The notes under the pieces are model-generated. The model was not told where the DNA came from and did not search any database. It saw only the letters and a list, made by a program, of their open reading frames with translations. 64,000 nt of DNA from Globisporangium splendens (lineage: Eukaryota > Oomycota > Peronosporomycetes > Pythiales > Pythiaceae): assembly GCA_006386115.1 (NCBI GenBank), contig VFIW01000025.1, forward strand, positions 248,001 to 312,000. The letters are read 5' to 3'. A program made the position numbers and the translations under genes. The stretch's first letter is position 1. Every line of letters begins with the position of its first letter. This document shows, one piece after another, positions 21,669 to 32,341 of the stretch.

Positions 21669-24200
21669 TCAGTTGACGAGACCCGAGACCGCCCCAGTTG
21701 ACTTGACTTTGCCGGCGGCGCTGCTCTTGAGGTAGCACGCGGTTCGTCCATCGGGATTCGCGTTCACGAATGTGTAGGCTTTGCAGCCTGTCGTCTGGGT
21801 GCACTTGGTGCAGCACGCGTGGGGGGAAAGGCCGTACACCGTTCCACGAGGGAGATCGTTTCCGTAAAAGTCGATGTCGGTGAATTGCCTCGAGCACTTG
21901 GATGGAGTCTGGATGCACCAGTAGTTCCACGCATCCCATGCCTGGCAGTACTGACCTGAAGGACAACACTTTGCACCAAATTGGTCGCCACAGTTCCCCC
22001 ACGCTGGAGTCGAGCACGCAGGAGTGGAGGTGGTGACAGTGGCCGAGACGACGCCAGCAGTACGACGCTTTTCACCAACTGCTGATTTGAGGTAGCAGGC
22101 TGGGACTCCGCTCCAACCGACCTTGACATACGTGTACGCTTTGCATCCCGGCATCGCCACACATTTAGCATAACAGTCAGCGAGTGATACGTCATAAAGC
22201 GTGGACATATCGTTCCCCCAGTAGTCGATGTTAACTTCTTGTGTGCCGTACGGACTTGGATTAGGAGCTGAAGTCGGCACGGGTGACGTGGGTGTAGGTG
22301 CAGGATTCAGGCCGACGCTGGCCGAGACGACGCCAGCAGTACGACGCTTTTCACCAACTGCTGATTTGAGGTAGCAGGCTGGGACTCCGCTCCAACCGAC
22401 CTTGACATACGTGTACGCTTTGCATCCCGGCATCGCCACACATTTAGCATAACAGTCAGCGAGTGATACGTCATAAAGCGTGGACATATCGTTCCCCCAG
22501 TAGTCGATGTCAACTTCTTGTGTGCCGTACGGACTTGGATTAGGAGCTGGAATCGGCGTGGGTGACGTGGGTGTAGGTGGTGTTGTTGTTGTTGGTAGTG
22601 TTGGTGCAGGTGATGTTATTGTTGTTGGTGTTGGTGGTTGTGTTGTTGGTGTTGGTGGTTGTGTTGTTGGTGGTGTTGGTGGTGGTGGTGGTTGAGTTAG
22701 TGTTGGTGGTTGTGTTGTTGGCGTTGTTGTTGGTGCAGGATCCAAGTCGACGCATCCCACGGACGCATTAAGTAGTTCCAGAACATTCTTGTAGCTCAAG
22801 CCAACGTCCGTGACCGTGGATGCAGCTGGTCGACCGGTTGGGAACCACAAGAAGTCTGGATGATCAGTTTGAGATGCGCCTACCCACTCGCCACCAATGA
22901 TGTTTTTCTGGGCATCCAATTCAAGAAGGTACTTGTAGTCTCCAGTTTGCGTACATCTGTCGACCCTGCCGGTCTCGACCAGAGGACCATTCTCTCCGGA
23001 CTCGACAATCCAGCGAAACTTGGTGTTCACATACGCAAGCGACACCGCAGCTGAGTTGAATGGGTATGTGTCGACACCAAAGTACGTCCTCGCGCCTTGT
23101 TCGAGAGTAAGCGGCGTAATCGTGGCGATATCGTAGCTGCGCACGGGTTGGTTCCACACTTCGGAGCCTGCAGTGACATCGACGATAAACGACTTCTTGA
23201 ATCTCCCCATGATGTTGGTGATCGCGATATGGAAGAAGCCTGGACCAAGATCACGGCGGGCAGCATCAGTGTAGCGACCATACGAATCCGTGCTCGCAGG
23301 CAAATCTGGTCCGTTGAAGCGAGCACCGGTGAACACCGTTTCCACACTGGCACCATCGTAGATCTGGGTCAGCAGTCCCTTGATATCGAATGGCTGGAAA
23401 GTAACACTGCCTTTCTTCACGGCACACTTGGGTTCCTTCTCAAGGATCGCGGCTGGAGCCCACGCGTGACAGATACCAAACCACCCGGGGATACAGTAGC
23501 CTTTCGACTCTCCTTGGCGAATGCCGCAGACACTGCCATCATTCAGATCATTACAATCTGAGTCTCGCGAGCACGATCGTCGTCCACTTTGCGACAGGAC
23601 GCCGTTGCTACTTGAAACCGCGTCGGTGAATGTCTTGACGTTGAGACCGTATGCGGTCGCATACTTCTCAGCTGGGCTGAGATCGGGGCTGTTCCAGCGG
23701 AAGTTGATACCATCAGCATAGATCGGCCAGTAGCTGCCCGGCCACGGCGCTGGCTCAAACTTGGCCGACTTGTAGGGCGCCGTGCTGAGCGTTGCAAGGT
23801 TGCGCTCCATGGTCGTTCCGAAATGGTCTTCGAGCCTGGCAATGTTGTCGTCCTCAATTGCGGTCTCGAGGCGGCGTTGACGACCCACCGACGCAGCAGC
23901 AGTTGTACGCATTAAATCTTTTTTGGCGCTCCTCGAAGGATTGGTGACCGTCGCCTCCCTCGCCTCCGTCAACCTCGGTGACGTTGACGCATTTACCGCA
24001 ACTGGTACCTCGACCTTCGCGATCGTGTACTCGATGGACTTGGCGGGGACATTGCGCGCGCACGCCGGGTGTTCGTGATTGAGTTGGACGGTGGGCTCTC
24101 CGCCCGTCACGGGGTTGCTCTCGAGGCACGCGGCGCGAACCATAGAAGCCGACAGCGCGCACGCGGCGGCGACGACGGTCGCTGCGAGTTGCTTTCCCAT
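21669..24200 (-). CDS. Pep-13-type transglutaminase elicitor with PAN-PAN-CBM1-PAN tail, intact
   Basis: This is the only uninterrupted copy of the three (843 residues). The start MGKQLAATVVAAACALSASMVRA at 24200 gives a signal peptide ending near residue 23. A propeptide-like region follows, then the transglutaminase domain with [12 protein letters not shown] near 240 and VWNQPVRSYDIAT near 348-360. The Trp and Pro reported as essential for Pep-13 recognition in parsley and potato are kept. A TQP/PT linker (about 482-545) leads to two almost identical PAN-like modules (about 553-627 and 646-720), one CBM1-like module (CGDQFGAKCCPSGQYCQAW) and a third PAN-like module. The product is expected to be secreted, to cross-link Gln and Lys side chains, and to hold on to cellulose or glycans through its tail. 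That localisation is inferred from CBEL-type proteins. Confidence 0.9.
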   Translation of the reverse strand: MGKQLAATVVAAACALSASMVRAACLESNPVTGGEPTVQLNHEHPACARNVPAKSIEYTIAKVEVPVAVNASTSPRLTEAREATVTNPSRSAKKDLMRTTAAASVGRQRRLETAIEDDNIARLEDHFGTTMERNLATLSTAPYKSAKFEPAPWPGSYWPIYADGINFRWNSPDLSPAEKYATAYGLNVKTFTDAVSSSNGVLSQSGRRSCSRDSDCNDLNDGSVCGIRQGESKGYCIPGWFGICHAWAPAAILEKEPKCAVKKGSVTFQPFDIKGLLTQIYDGASVETVFTGARFNGPDLPASTDSYGRYTDAARRDLGPGFFHIAITNIMGRFKKSFIVDVTAGSEVWNQPVRSYDIATITPLTLEQGARTYFGVDTYPFNSAAVSLAYVNTKFRWIVESGENGPLVETGRVDRCTQTGDYKYLLELDAQKNIIGGEWVGASQTDHPDFLWFPTGRPAASTVTDVGLSYKNVLELLNASVGCVDLDPAPTTTPTTQPPTLTQPPPPPTPPTTQPPTPTTQPPTPTTITSPAPTLPTTTTPPTPTSPTPIPAPNPSPYGTQEVDIDYWGNDMSTLYDVSLADCYAKCVAMPGCKAYTYVKVGWSGVPACYLKSAVGEKRRTAGVVSASVGLNPAPTPTSPVPTSAPNPSPYGTQEVNIDYWGNDMSTLYDVSLADCYAKCVAMPGCKAYTYVKVGWSGVPACYLKSAVGEKRRTAGVVSATVTTSTPACSTPAWGNCGDQFGAKCCPSGQYCQAWDAWNYWCIQTPSKCSRQFTDIDFYGNDLPRGTVYGLSPHACCTKCTQTTGCKAYTFVNANPDGRTACYLKSSAAGKVKSTGAVSGLVN
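22041..22580. repeat. 279-bp tandem duplication encoding two PAN-like modules
   Basis: The segment starting at 22041 is repeated at 22320 with only a handful of substitutions over about 260 bp. The period is 279 bp (93 codons), so the frame is kept. It encodes PAN-1 and PAN-2 of the intact transglutaminase. Confidence 0.9.
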
Positions 24201-24250
24201 GGCGAGTTTCTGTCTGTCCGCGCAGTAGGTCGACTTGCTTCTGACGCGAC

Positions 24251-24266
24251 AAATTGTAGAATGAGC
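24251..24266 (-). promoter_or_regulatory. Oomycete initiator-type core promoter, perfect match
   Basis: The reverse strand reads GCTCATTCTACAATTT, matching GCTCATTYYNCAWTTT at all 16 positions, 50 bp upstream of the ATG at 24200. It excludes the in-frame ATG at 24413 as the usual start. Confidence 0.9.
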
Positions 24267-25945
24267 GCATCGTTGTTGCAGTCGCGGCGGCGGCATGTTG
24301 GTGGGTGGCTTGCTGCAGCTGTGCAAAATTTTGGCTGGCGTTGGCATGAAACGTCTGTTGGAAACCCCAGATCGCCGTAGAAGACACCACCTGCAACACA
24401 CAAGCGAAAGCAAGTGGAGCTATGGATACAATAAGGAAAAATCACATAGATACATTTTCAAGACCCCGAGAGCCAGCGCATGCAACTGTAAATGGTCGCA
24501 CGAATGAAGCATTGAAGTCACTGCACTTCCCCCTGCACTACATCGTTCCTGATATAAAAGTATACAATCATATGTGTACAATGCAAATGGTTTTGATTGC
24601 TAGCATTCTATAAAGGATACACGATTCGGGCAGTTGACTAGTGCAGGGACATCGACTCGGCAAATCCACGCAGAAAATATCGATTGCGGATGGATGGATT
24701 GCACCCCATGCGGTCGTCATATGGGGTGACCCAGGACGCGAGCGATATTCATACAGTCGCAAGCTTCCTCCCTCTGTGTCAGAACAGCCGCCTCCTTGTG
24801 ATTGCGCACATGGACGCGCCTGTGCACATGCATCGCGTCCAGGACAATTGGTTTTCTTCCATCTTTGCATAGCTCATTGTGGAAGAGAGGGGGTTTAAGC
24901 ATGAGAGTTCAGCTCAAGAGTTCAGACCACGAGGTGGTCCACACACTTTGCATGAACAGCTACTCACCGGCTTGGCGAAACTTTTGCGCTCTGTTCGTAT
25001 TCGTGCGCGACTCCAAGTGTTCAGCTTTTCAGCATACAAAAAATGCACGGCAATGTTGCATATTTGGCCACCTCCTTTTCATCGGAGCTGCTTTTGCGCG
25101 GCTTCGCTCCCGGCTCGACGACAATCTTTCGCTCGCGCCAACCATCAATGTTCTCTGTCCGAGCGATGAGAGCCACCGTTCTCTTGCGCTGAGCAAAGGT
25201 TTGCGATGCTCCAACAGTGTTGTGTGGCATGAAATCATCGGCGTATTTTGAATACTTTCTGTAATTGCGATTTGGTTTTGCGATTATAGAAATACTGCTG
25301 TCTGTGGAAAGATGAACAGCACCTTCTCGTATAAGTACGCGCAACTTCAACTTCAAGGCGAAAATGCGCGTCTGGTTCCTCGGCACAAATTGGTGCTTCT
25401 GTCGGCTTCTTGGCTGGAAAGCCCAGGTTCTTGGCACCCGGGCGTACTTTTCCTCATTTGCTGCGAGTTGGTTCATCCGGTAACATCTGGGAATCGTCAA
25501 AAAGTAAGCCCTCGGCACCAACCATCTTCTGCACGACCCCTGCTTGTCAGCAACTTTGGCCAACTCGTCGATATTCTTCGACAAAGATTTTCATGCGCGA
25601 TCGTAACATTTACAATGAATCTGCTGCAGATTGGGAAGGACGACTGCAACTCCATGTCAGCTCCTGGACTCTGCGTCTTGGTTTTCGGTACTTGGGTTTT
25701 TACTATCCACTGCAATTCAGCTGCCCTGATTCACACATGCGGTGCTACATGCTTCAAAGAGCGAAGATCCAAACAAAACGGAAGCTGCTCGACTGTGAGC
25801 TCCATGATAGAGCTACTGTTTCATGAATCTACACGATGAGATCATGCGTAGCATTGCTCAGCAGCAAGCTTTTATCAAAACTGTTCACCTACAGATGCGA
25901 AGAATACATAACACACAAATTTACAAATAACATTATACGAGCAGC
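24267..25945. other. Intergenic with an unrecognised open frame
   Basis: A reverse frame at 25021-25584 is open for 187 codons and is Lys/Arg-rich (RKRTVALIARTENIDGW, EPGAKPRKSSSDEKEVAKY). I recognise no domain and its neighbours in other frames are also open, so I do not call it a gene. It may be a decayed transposon gene. The rest has no apparent features. Confidence 0.35.
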
Positions 25946-27394
25946 TCAGTATGGTGTAGCCGCTGCTCTGTAGACAAGCTGTGGAGCCATGTCATCGTTG
26001 GCCTTCATAACTGCTGACACAAACGAGTCGCCCCGAGCACGCTCGCGGTCCTCCTGCAGGAGCTTTTCGAAGAACTCGTCGTCCATCTCGGCCACGCGAA
26101 GTTCCGAGTCGAACATGCAGAACCATGTGAGCGGGATCGAGATAAGCGCGATGCCAGCGAAGATGTAGAACGCGCCGGCGTACCCGAAATGCTTGTTGTC
26201 GACCCAGAAGCCAAACCCGAACGAGCCGAGCGCGGCGCCGGCTTTGCCCATGGCCGCAGAGAATCCGTGGCACGTACTGCGGATCGGCGTCGGGAACATC
26301 TCGGTCGGCATGATGAACGTCGACATGTTGGGTCCAAAGTTGGAGAAAAACAGCGCCAGACCGTACAGCAAGATGAACGCGACGGCGTTATTGTGCTTGA
26401 GGTCGTCCCAGAGCGTCGCTAAGCAGAGAAACAGGACCGACATGAACGCAAACCCTTGCAGCTGGATGTGCTTTCGACCGACGCTGTTGATGAAGAAGAC
26501 CGCGGCGTAGTATCCCGGCAGCGCCATCAAAGCCACGAACGCGTTCTGGGTCGACACGACTTGGAGCGACGCATCAGCGACGCCAATGACCGATAAAATA
26601 CTCGCGGAAAACATATTCTGTGCATAAAAGACGATATCGAAGAGGAACCACGTGCCTGCCGTGCCGAGCAGACCCTTGCCGTAATGCTTGAGGATGAAGC
26701 GGATATGCGTCCAGCGTCGAGGACGCTCTTTCCTTTCCGCCGCGATCGCGCGACGACGGACTTGGACTGCTTTGTACGCCTCAGTTTCTGGGGCGTTGGT
26801 TCGGTAGTAGCACACGACACACGCTGGGGTGATGCCGATACCGAAGAGCAAGCGCCAGACAAGCTCCAGTCGGTGCGGATCGTTTTCCCCTTTTGGACCA
26901 TTTGCCAGTGCCTGAATGAGCAAGTTGCCGAGAATGGACGCCGAGAGGGACGCCACTCCCTGAAGCGAAAACGTCAACGCGACCCGATAGTTGCGGTGCG
27001 CCACTGACTTGGCATCCTCGGCCATTGTCGACGCAGCCAGCGGGTACTCACCGCCGATGCCGATACCCAGCAACCCCCGCGCTCCGACGAGAAACCACAG
27101 CGTCCGACTCGGTGTTCCACCGTACGCACACGTGCACAGAATCCCGCCGACAATCACGATGACGCAGGTCACGATCATGTTCTTCTTGCGGCCGTACACG
27201 TCGCCGAGAATGCCAAAGAGGAGCTGTCCGATGGCAGCGCCGATCAGCGCAGCGGCCGACACTGCCGACTTCATGTGCGTCGAGTAGACCTGTTTGCCGT
27301 ACTGTTCCGTGAGCAGCACGTTGACGACGTTCATCACGAAGAGGTCGTACGAACCATTGAAAAACCCGAAGCCGCGGATCACGAACTTGTTCAT
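25946..27394 (-). CDS. PHT1/PHO84-type phosphate:H+ symporter (MFS), divergent paralogue
   Basis: It encodes 482 residues from the MNKF start shared by all five paralogues; an ATG nine codons earlier is possible. Family hallmarks are GGEYPLAAS after TM4, WFLFDIVFYAQNMFSASIL in TM7 (plant PHT1: WFLLDIAFYSQNLF) and the block GPNMSTFIMPTEMFPTPIRSTCHGFSAAMGKAGA in TM10-11, with twelve hydrophobic segments split by a basic central loop. PHS-family carriers (TC 2.A.1.9) import inorganic phosphate with protons across the plasma membrane. This copy is the most diverged: near the N-terminus FFNDAYDLF is FFNGSYDLF, replacing an Asp conserved in the sisters, and the C-tail ends QLVYRAAATPY. Substrate is inferred from family. 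Confidence 0.88.
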   Translation of the reverse strand: MNKFVIRGFGFFNGSYDLFVMNVVNVLLTEQYGKQVYSTHMKSAVSAAALIGAAIGQLLFGILGDVYGRKKNMIVTCVIVIVGGILCTCAYGGTPSRTLWFLVGARGLLGIGIGGEYPLAASTMAEDAKSVAHRNYRVALTFSLQGVASLSASILGNLLIQALANGPKGENDPHRLELVWRLLFGIGITPACVVCYYRTNAPETEAYKAVQVRRRAIAAERKERPRRWTHIRFILKHYGKGLLGTAGTWFLFDIVFYAQNMFSASILSVIGVADASLQVVSTQNAFVALMALPGYYAAVFFINSVGRKHIQLQGFAFMSVLFLCLATLWDDLKHNNAVAFILLYGLALFFSNFGPNMSTFIMPTEMFPTPIRSTCHGFSAAMGKAGAALGSFGFGFWVDNKHFGYAGAFYIFAGIALISIPLTWFCMFDSELRVAEMDDEFFEKLLQEDRERARGDSFVSAVMKANDDMAPQLVYRAAATPY

Positions 27395-30300
27395 CTTGCA
27401 ATGTGGGTCCTCTGCGCTCACGTGGTCTCACTTACGGTCTCTCGTTAACAGAGCTGATACCTTTCGAGTCTCCGCCAAAGCATCGATCGTTGAGTTTGTA
27501 CACTCAGGTATTTACAGCAGCAGCGCAGAACGATGGCAGTCACCGACCGCTCTTGAGATTCAGTCTCCGCTGCAGTATTCGCGCAGCAGCGGCCATCGGA
27601 GACCTTCGAATCGCGCGTCGCACGTGAGCCACTTGAGATTCGCTGTGAAGAGCTCCCTTCGCTGTGTGGAACCCAAATTAGCTGTTTCTGTTTCACCTCA
27701 AATACTGTATCAGGACACGGAACCTATTTGTGCCTGAAATACTAGAACAACCTCTTTTTTAGGGCCAGGTTGTTCTGTTGGGGTCTGGTTGCGACCAGTG
27801 CTGTCAACGTTGGGGTTATCTCTCGACAAGCTGAACGTTGTCCTGGCTGGTAACTCAACTCCAACTCCTGGATAACCCCGGTGTAACCCTTATTTGAAAT
27901 TTGTGTGCTTCGTGCAAGCGCCAATCGCTCCTCACTTGGAATGTCTCCTATTACAGTATATTTGCAGCCAACTAGAGTTTGTATGGTCATACAATTATCA
28001 CGTTAGGGCTATTCCGGGTTCACTGACCCAATATCACCAACTCCAGCTGCTGGGTTGGCGTTCTGGATGACTGCTTTTGACCCCCAACATTGACACCACA
28101 GTTATATTTACGACATTTTCACGGTATTGTCACGTTAGATTGGCTAATATTTTTCGATTTTAGCCAATTGAAGTGAAGATAGGTTTATTATGGAACTCAA
28201 CTTGGAGTCGAGTTCACATGTTCGTTTGAAAGGTGAAGCGTGTTGTGCATGCAGGAAACACCTCGCCCGACCTTCACATTGTCTTCACCCTCTTGAAACC
28301 CGTGTTCGACACAAGACGCAATGACCCAGCCCATAGGTTCAAGATTTACATAGAACCCAAATTTGACGATTCCAGTTTCTCCTAAATTAGCAAATTTGGT
28401 TACTTTGGGGGTTGCTTTTGAATCTCAAGGAATCTCTTTATCTTTATAAGGTGAGGTATATTTAGGTTCATCTTCGTGACCTACAATATCCATTCTCCTA
28501 CCTAATCTCAAGGAATCTCGCTCTTTGGCCACTGACTCCTCCGCGCGGCGCAAGAACGACCAGCAAAGCTGCTACCAACCGCTCGTCTCAATCTGTATTT
28601 CTCCTCTTCCTTCTTGAATCACTTAGAAGGAGTCATTCGCAAATGCCCCTTACCCCATTGAGACGACGCATTCGTTCGCCGTTCTCATCGAACAAAGGAG
28701 CAAAAATGAATGACTCATCGAGTTTGAATCTCGCTTTCGTGGGCGATAGGATGCCATTAATAGTGCATCTGCCGAGGGGAGGGTCCGCAGTCGACTCGGT
28801 GCCGATCGCACCGCGGACGTCGTACTGTTACTGACAACGACTTAGCACCTACTTTGAAACACCACAATAGTTGGAGGCGAGCGTACACGCGGTACTGGGA
28901 TATCAATTGACTTTCTCTCTGTACTTTCTCGCGAAAAAAAACCGATGTGAAGCAGTGTGCGGTTGTGCTGATTGTGCGTGCGAGAGAGCTCATGTCACCG
29001 CAAACTGCGTGCACGTACAGACTTCTGATCTGTGGCGGACATCAATCCCTTTCACTTGGCACAGGGTGCTTTGATGGGCTAAGTTCATGCAACGATGCAG
29101 CTCTCAAATTCATCGAACAATCGAAGTCTGCACATGTGCGACCGAAATTATGCAGACAACACGATTCGAATCTACGAAGATGCCTGCCATACAAAAAACA
29201 GTATTTTCGAATCTGATCACATAAAAGGACTGAAATGACACTGCCAGTAGACAGCACTTGCATTACCGCCAAGTTCACCCCAGTCTCGTAAAAAATAGCT
29301 TCGTGGCTGGCTTTGGACCATTCGATTGCTGCACGAGGGTCGATTTGCTGCAGCACACGAGTTTGTGCGGGAAACGGCAGGTGGCTATTTTCGCTCACCA
29401 TTCTGTTACAACGCGAGTTCGGTCCTGCTCTTTCGCGACTCAATGAAGAAAGTCTCGTTCAGCACTGTGTGCGGGAAGGGAACAGTTATTAAAGTATTAA
29501 AACAAGCTTCATCGCCATAAAACAGCCAGACATCCCAAACTTGCAGTTCAGAGGCACCCCAAAATAGGAGCTTCTCCTCTCTTGAGCATTCCTCCTTGCG
29601 TTTTTCCACACCATTTTAGCAGCACATGAGTTGCATATTCCGCAACACTGCCAACCTCATGGACAGCTAGCTTTTTGGCTTCAGTAATATATTGTGCGAG
29701 CAGTGCAGGAAATGTAACTCGTCTCACATATCTGACTGTCGAGCCTGCCTCATATTCGATCAGCCAAGGTGAGACGGCGCTTCATCCCTAAGAAGATTCC
29801 CATGCTGAGCATCGTCTCAGTGATAAATGCGAGCGAAACAATGATGAATCCCATGAGCACGTCCAACTTTTCGAGTCTGAGCAGGTGCAGCTCAAGAAGT
29901 CGTATTGAGAGCAGGCGCTGCGTTGCTCAGAGGTTCTCTTGTCCAGACAAAACGCGGGGCTTCGCTCGAAAATGGTTATAACAACCACCCACTTTTCTGT
30001 GTGTGAGAGGTCAATCTCGGAAAGGAGCAAGAATTACAGCGCCACAACAGCAGAGAGAGCGAGATGAACGTAGGTACGATCTTCTTGGTGATGCTGCTGC
30101 AGTGCTCGTTTCATGTTTTGATCTTTTGGCTGCGTGCACAACCCAAAATAACAAACAACAACATGCAAAATGGCCCGGCTCGTAACGCTCTTGCGCGTCT
30201 CCCGAAAATGAATCTGTCAAGATTCACCAAGATTCCATTGCATACAAAGATCAAGGGACACAAATCTGATGAGGAGCTCGAAGTCAACCAGACTCGCCCA

Positions 30301-30596
30301 ATAGCGCCTTGAGACTCGGGACGGTGGTACGTGAACTTTGAAAAAGAACCCGCAAGGAAAAAGAACCCGTGGGATTAATGCAGTATTAAGCTTAGTCTGT
30401 TGCCCCATCCCTTTGCCCAGCAGATCCAATCACCTTGGATGCTCTCGTTGTCGAGAACCAATGAAGCGCCAACACAGCTGTTCCTTTTAGTCTCACACGA
30501 CGGATGCTGCTGCACCCAACGTCAACACATTCGCACTTTTGCTCTCTCGTCGACAAGCGTCCATCCGGCAAGAACCTCCAGCAAAGCAAGCCCACG
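27395..30596. other. 3.2-kb intergenic stretch with hairpins, a LINE tail and a membrane-protein-like fragment
   Basis: Contents seen: a perfect 10-bp inverted repeat AGAACAACCT (27744-27753 / 27767-27776), a 9-bp one ATTGGCTAA (28139-28147 / 28160-28168), two copies of TCACGTTAG (27998 and 28130), and a 67-bp LINE 3' tail at 28437-28503. On the reverse strand near 29755-29925 a stop-bounded frame of about 55 codons reads KLDVLMGFIIVSLAFITETM, a leucine-rich helix plus a membrane span, possibly a gene fragment. No complete gene is supported. Confidence 0.45.
28437..28503 (-). mobile_element. 67-bp 5'-truncated LINE 3' tail (family 1)
   Basis: On the reverse strand this is the last 67 bp of the family-1 LINE: GGTAGGAGAATGGATATTG, then the CCTAAATATACCTCACC block and an AT-rich AAAGATAAA end. 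It is flanked by a perfect 16-bp direct repeat AATCTCAAGGAATCTC at 28421-28436 and 28504-28519, the expected target-site duplication of target-primed reverse transcription. Confidence 0.9.
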
Positions 30597-32024
30597 ATGA
30601 ACAAGTTCCTCATCCGCGGTCTCGGATTCTTCAACGATGCCTACGACCTCTTCGTCATGAACGTCGTCAACATCGTGCTCACGGAGCAGTACGGCAAGCA
30701 CGTGTACACGTCGCACATGAAGTCGGCTGTGTCGGCTGCTGCGCTGATTGGTGCCGTCATCGGTCAGCTCATTTTCGGTTACCTCGGCGATGTGTTTGGC
30801 CGCAAGGTCAACATGATCATCACGTGCTGCCTGCTGATCTTCGGTGGCATCCTGTGTACAGTTGCGTACGCTGGTGACGCGACCAACACGTTGTGGTTCT
30901 TGGTCATCGCTCGTGGCATCCTCGGCGTGGGTATTGGCGGTGAGTACCCTCTTGCTGCATCGTCGACGGCAGAAGACTCAACCTCCGTGCAAGACCGAAA
31001 CAAGCGTGTGGCGCTGACGTTCTCGCTCCAAGGTGTGGGTTCGCTCACGGCGTCCCTCTTGGGCAACTTGTTGATCCAAGCTCTTGCGGACGGACCTAAG
31101 GACACTAATGATAAGGAGCGCCTCGAAATCGTGTGGCGTCTGCTCTTCGGTCTCGGCGTGATCCCAGCGTGCATTGTGTGTTACTACCGTGTGATCACTG
31201 AAGAAACGGAAGCGTACAAGGCTGCTGAAGAGCGCCGTGCTGCTGCTGAAGCCAACAACGTCAACGCCAAGCGTGCTCGCTTCACATTCATTCTTAAGAA
31301 CTATGGCTGGGGTCTCCTCGGTACGGCCGGCACGTGGTTCTTGTTCGACATTGTGTTCTACGCGCAGAACTTGTTCTCGGCCAGTATCTTGTCGGTTGTC
31401 GGTGTCCATGATGCTTCGCTCCAGCAAGTGACGACGCAGAACGCGTTCGTGGCGTTGATGGCGTTGCCAGGCTACTACGTGGCCGTGTACTATATCAACC
31501 GTCTCGGTCGCAAGGTGATCCAGCTGCAAGGTTTCGTAGTCATGACGGTGCTGTTCTTGGTTTTGGCGATCTTCTGGGATGACCTCAAGGAGAAGGCTGT
31601 GCTGTTCATCATCTTGTACGGTCTGGCGCTGTTCTTCTCGAACTTTGGCCCGAACACGTCGACCTTTGTGATGCCGACGGAGATGTTCCCGACGCCGATC
31701 CGCAGTACGTGCCACGGTTTCTCTGCGGCGTGCGGCAAGGCTGGTGCCGCCATCGGTTCGTTCGGGTTCTCGATCTGGGTTGAGAACGAGAGCTTCGGTT
31801 ACGACGGCGCTTTCTACACGTTCGCTGCGATCTGTTTGATCTCGATCCCGTTGACGTGGTTCTGCATGTTCGACAACGAACGCGGTTTCGACGAGATGGA
31901 TGCTGAGTTCTACGCGAAGCTTCATGGCGCGGATGACTTCACTCGCGAGTCGTTCGCGTCGGTGTCCAAGCCACACGACCTGGAGACCGCAGGCGTGTAC
32001 AAGCAAGTGACCACTCCAAACTAA
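30597..32024 (+). CDS. PHT1/PHO84-type phosphate:H+ symporter (MFS)
   Basis: It encodes 475 residues, starting at the MNKFLIRGLGFFNDAYDLF common to the cluster. It carries GGEYPLAASS, WFLFDIVFYAQNLFSASIL and GPNTSTFVMPTEMFPTPIR, followed by RSTCHGFSAACGKAGA, which are the MFS phosphate symporter signatures, with twelve hydrophobic segments. The acidic tail contains ADDFTRESFASVSKPHDLET and ends QVTTPN. It is clearly closer to the three near-identical copies to its right than to the copy at 25946, differing mainly in the central loop and in scattered positions. It lies divergent from the 25946 copy with 3.2 kb between them. The role is phosphate uptake at the plasma membrane, inferred from family. 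Confidence 0.9.
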   Translation: MNKFLIRGLGFFNDAYDLFVMNVVNIVLTEQYGKHVYTSHMKSAVSAAALIGAVIGQLIFGYLGDVFGRKVNMIITCCLLIFGGILCTVAYAGDATNTLWFLVIARGILGVGIGGEYPLAASSTAEDSTSVQDRNKRVALTFSLQGVGSLTASLLGNLLIQALADGPKDTNDKERLEIVWRLLFGLGVIPACIVCYYRVITEETEAYKAAEERRAAAEANNVNAKRARFTFILKNYGWGLLGTAGTWFLFDIVFYAQNLFSASILSVVGVHDASLQQVTTQNAFVALMALPGYYVAVYYINRLGRKVIQLQGFVVMTVLFLVLAIFWDDLKEKAVLFIILYGLALFFSNFGPNTSTFVMPTEMFPTPIRSTCHGFSAACGKAGAAIGSFGFSIWVENESFGYDGAFYTFAAICLISIPLTWFCMFDNERGFDEMDAEFYAKLHGADDFTRESFASVSKPHDLETAGVYKQVTTPN

Positions 32025-32341
32025 GGAGCTATAGTGCATAGCAGAGCCTAGGAGAGTGATAGGTAGCACAACAACACGTGCATGTAATCTTTCTTGACAA
32101 AGTAAAGTATGTTTTGGAATAAAACTTCTCGTGAACTAATGCTTGGCTGACTACGCTAGTGATTGTCTGTGCAAACTGAGAAAACGCAGAGCTATGAAGC
32201 ATGTTTAATCACTTTCTATCCTAGCTGCAAACCAGAAGAATGCGCAGTGTATGCCAATGGACATTGAGAATGTAATTACAGCCGTTTGATATCCTTGCAC
32301 AAAGACCGGTGTGTTGGACGTCAGGTAGAAGCAACCGATGA
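32025..32341. other. Intergenic, 3' flank
   Basis: AT-rich 3' flank of the phosphate transporter up to the point where the LINE copy begins. No gene seen. Confidence 0.5.

Noticed and set aside
25021..25584. 187-codon reverse frame with basic residues
   Set aside because: Possible decayed transposon gene, but I could not recognise any motif, so I only noted it within the intergenic entry.
29406..29609. Possible mariner-like transposase remnant (WLFYGDEACFN on the reverse strand)
   Set aside because: The resemblance is to a few residues only, with no DDE/D context around it.
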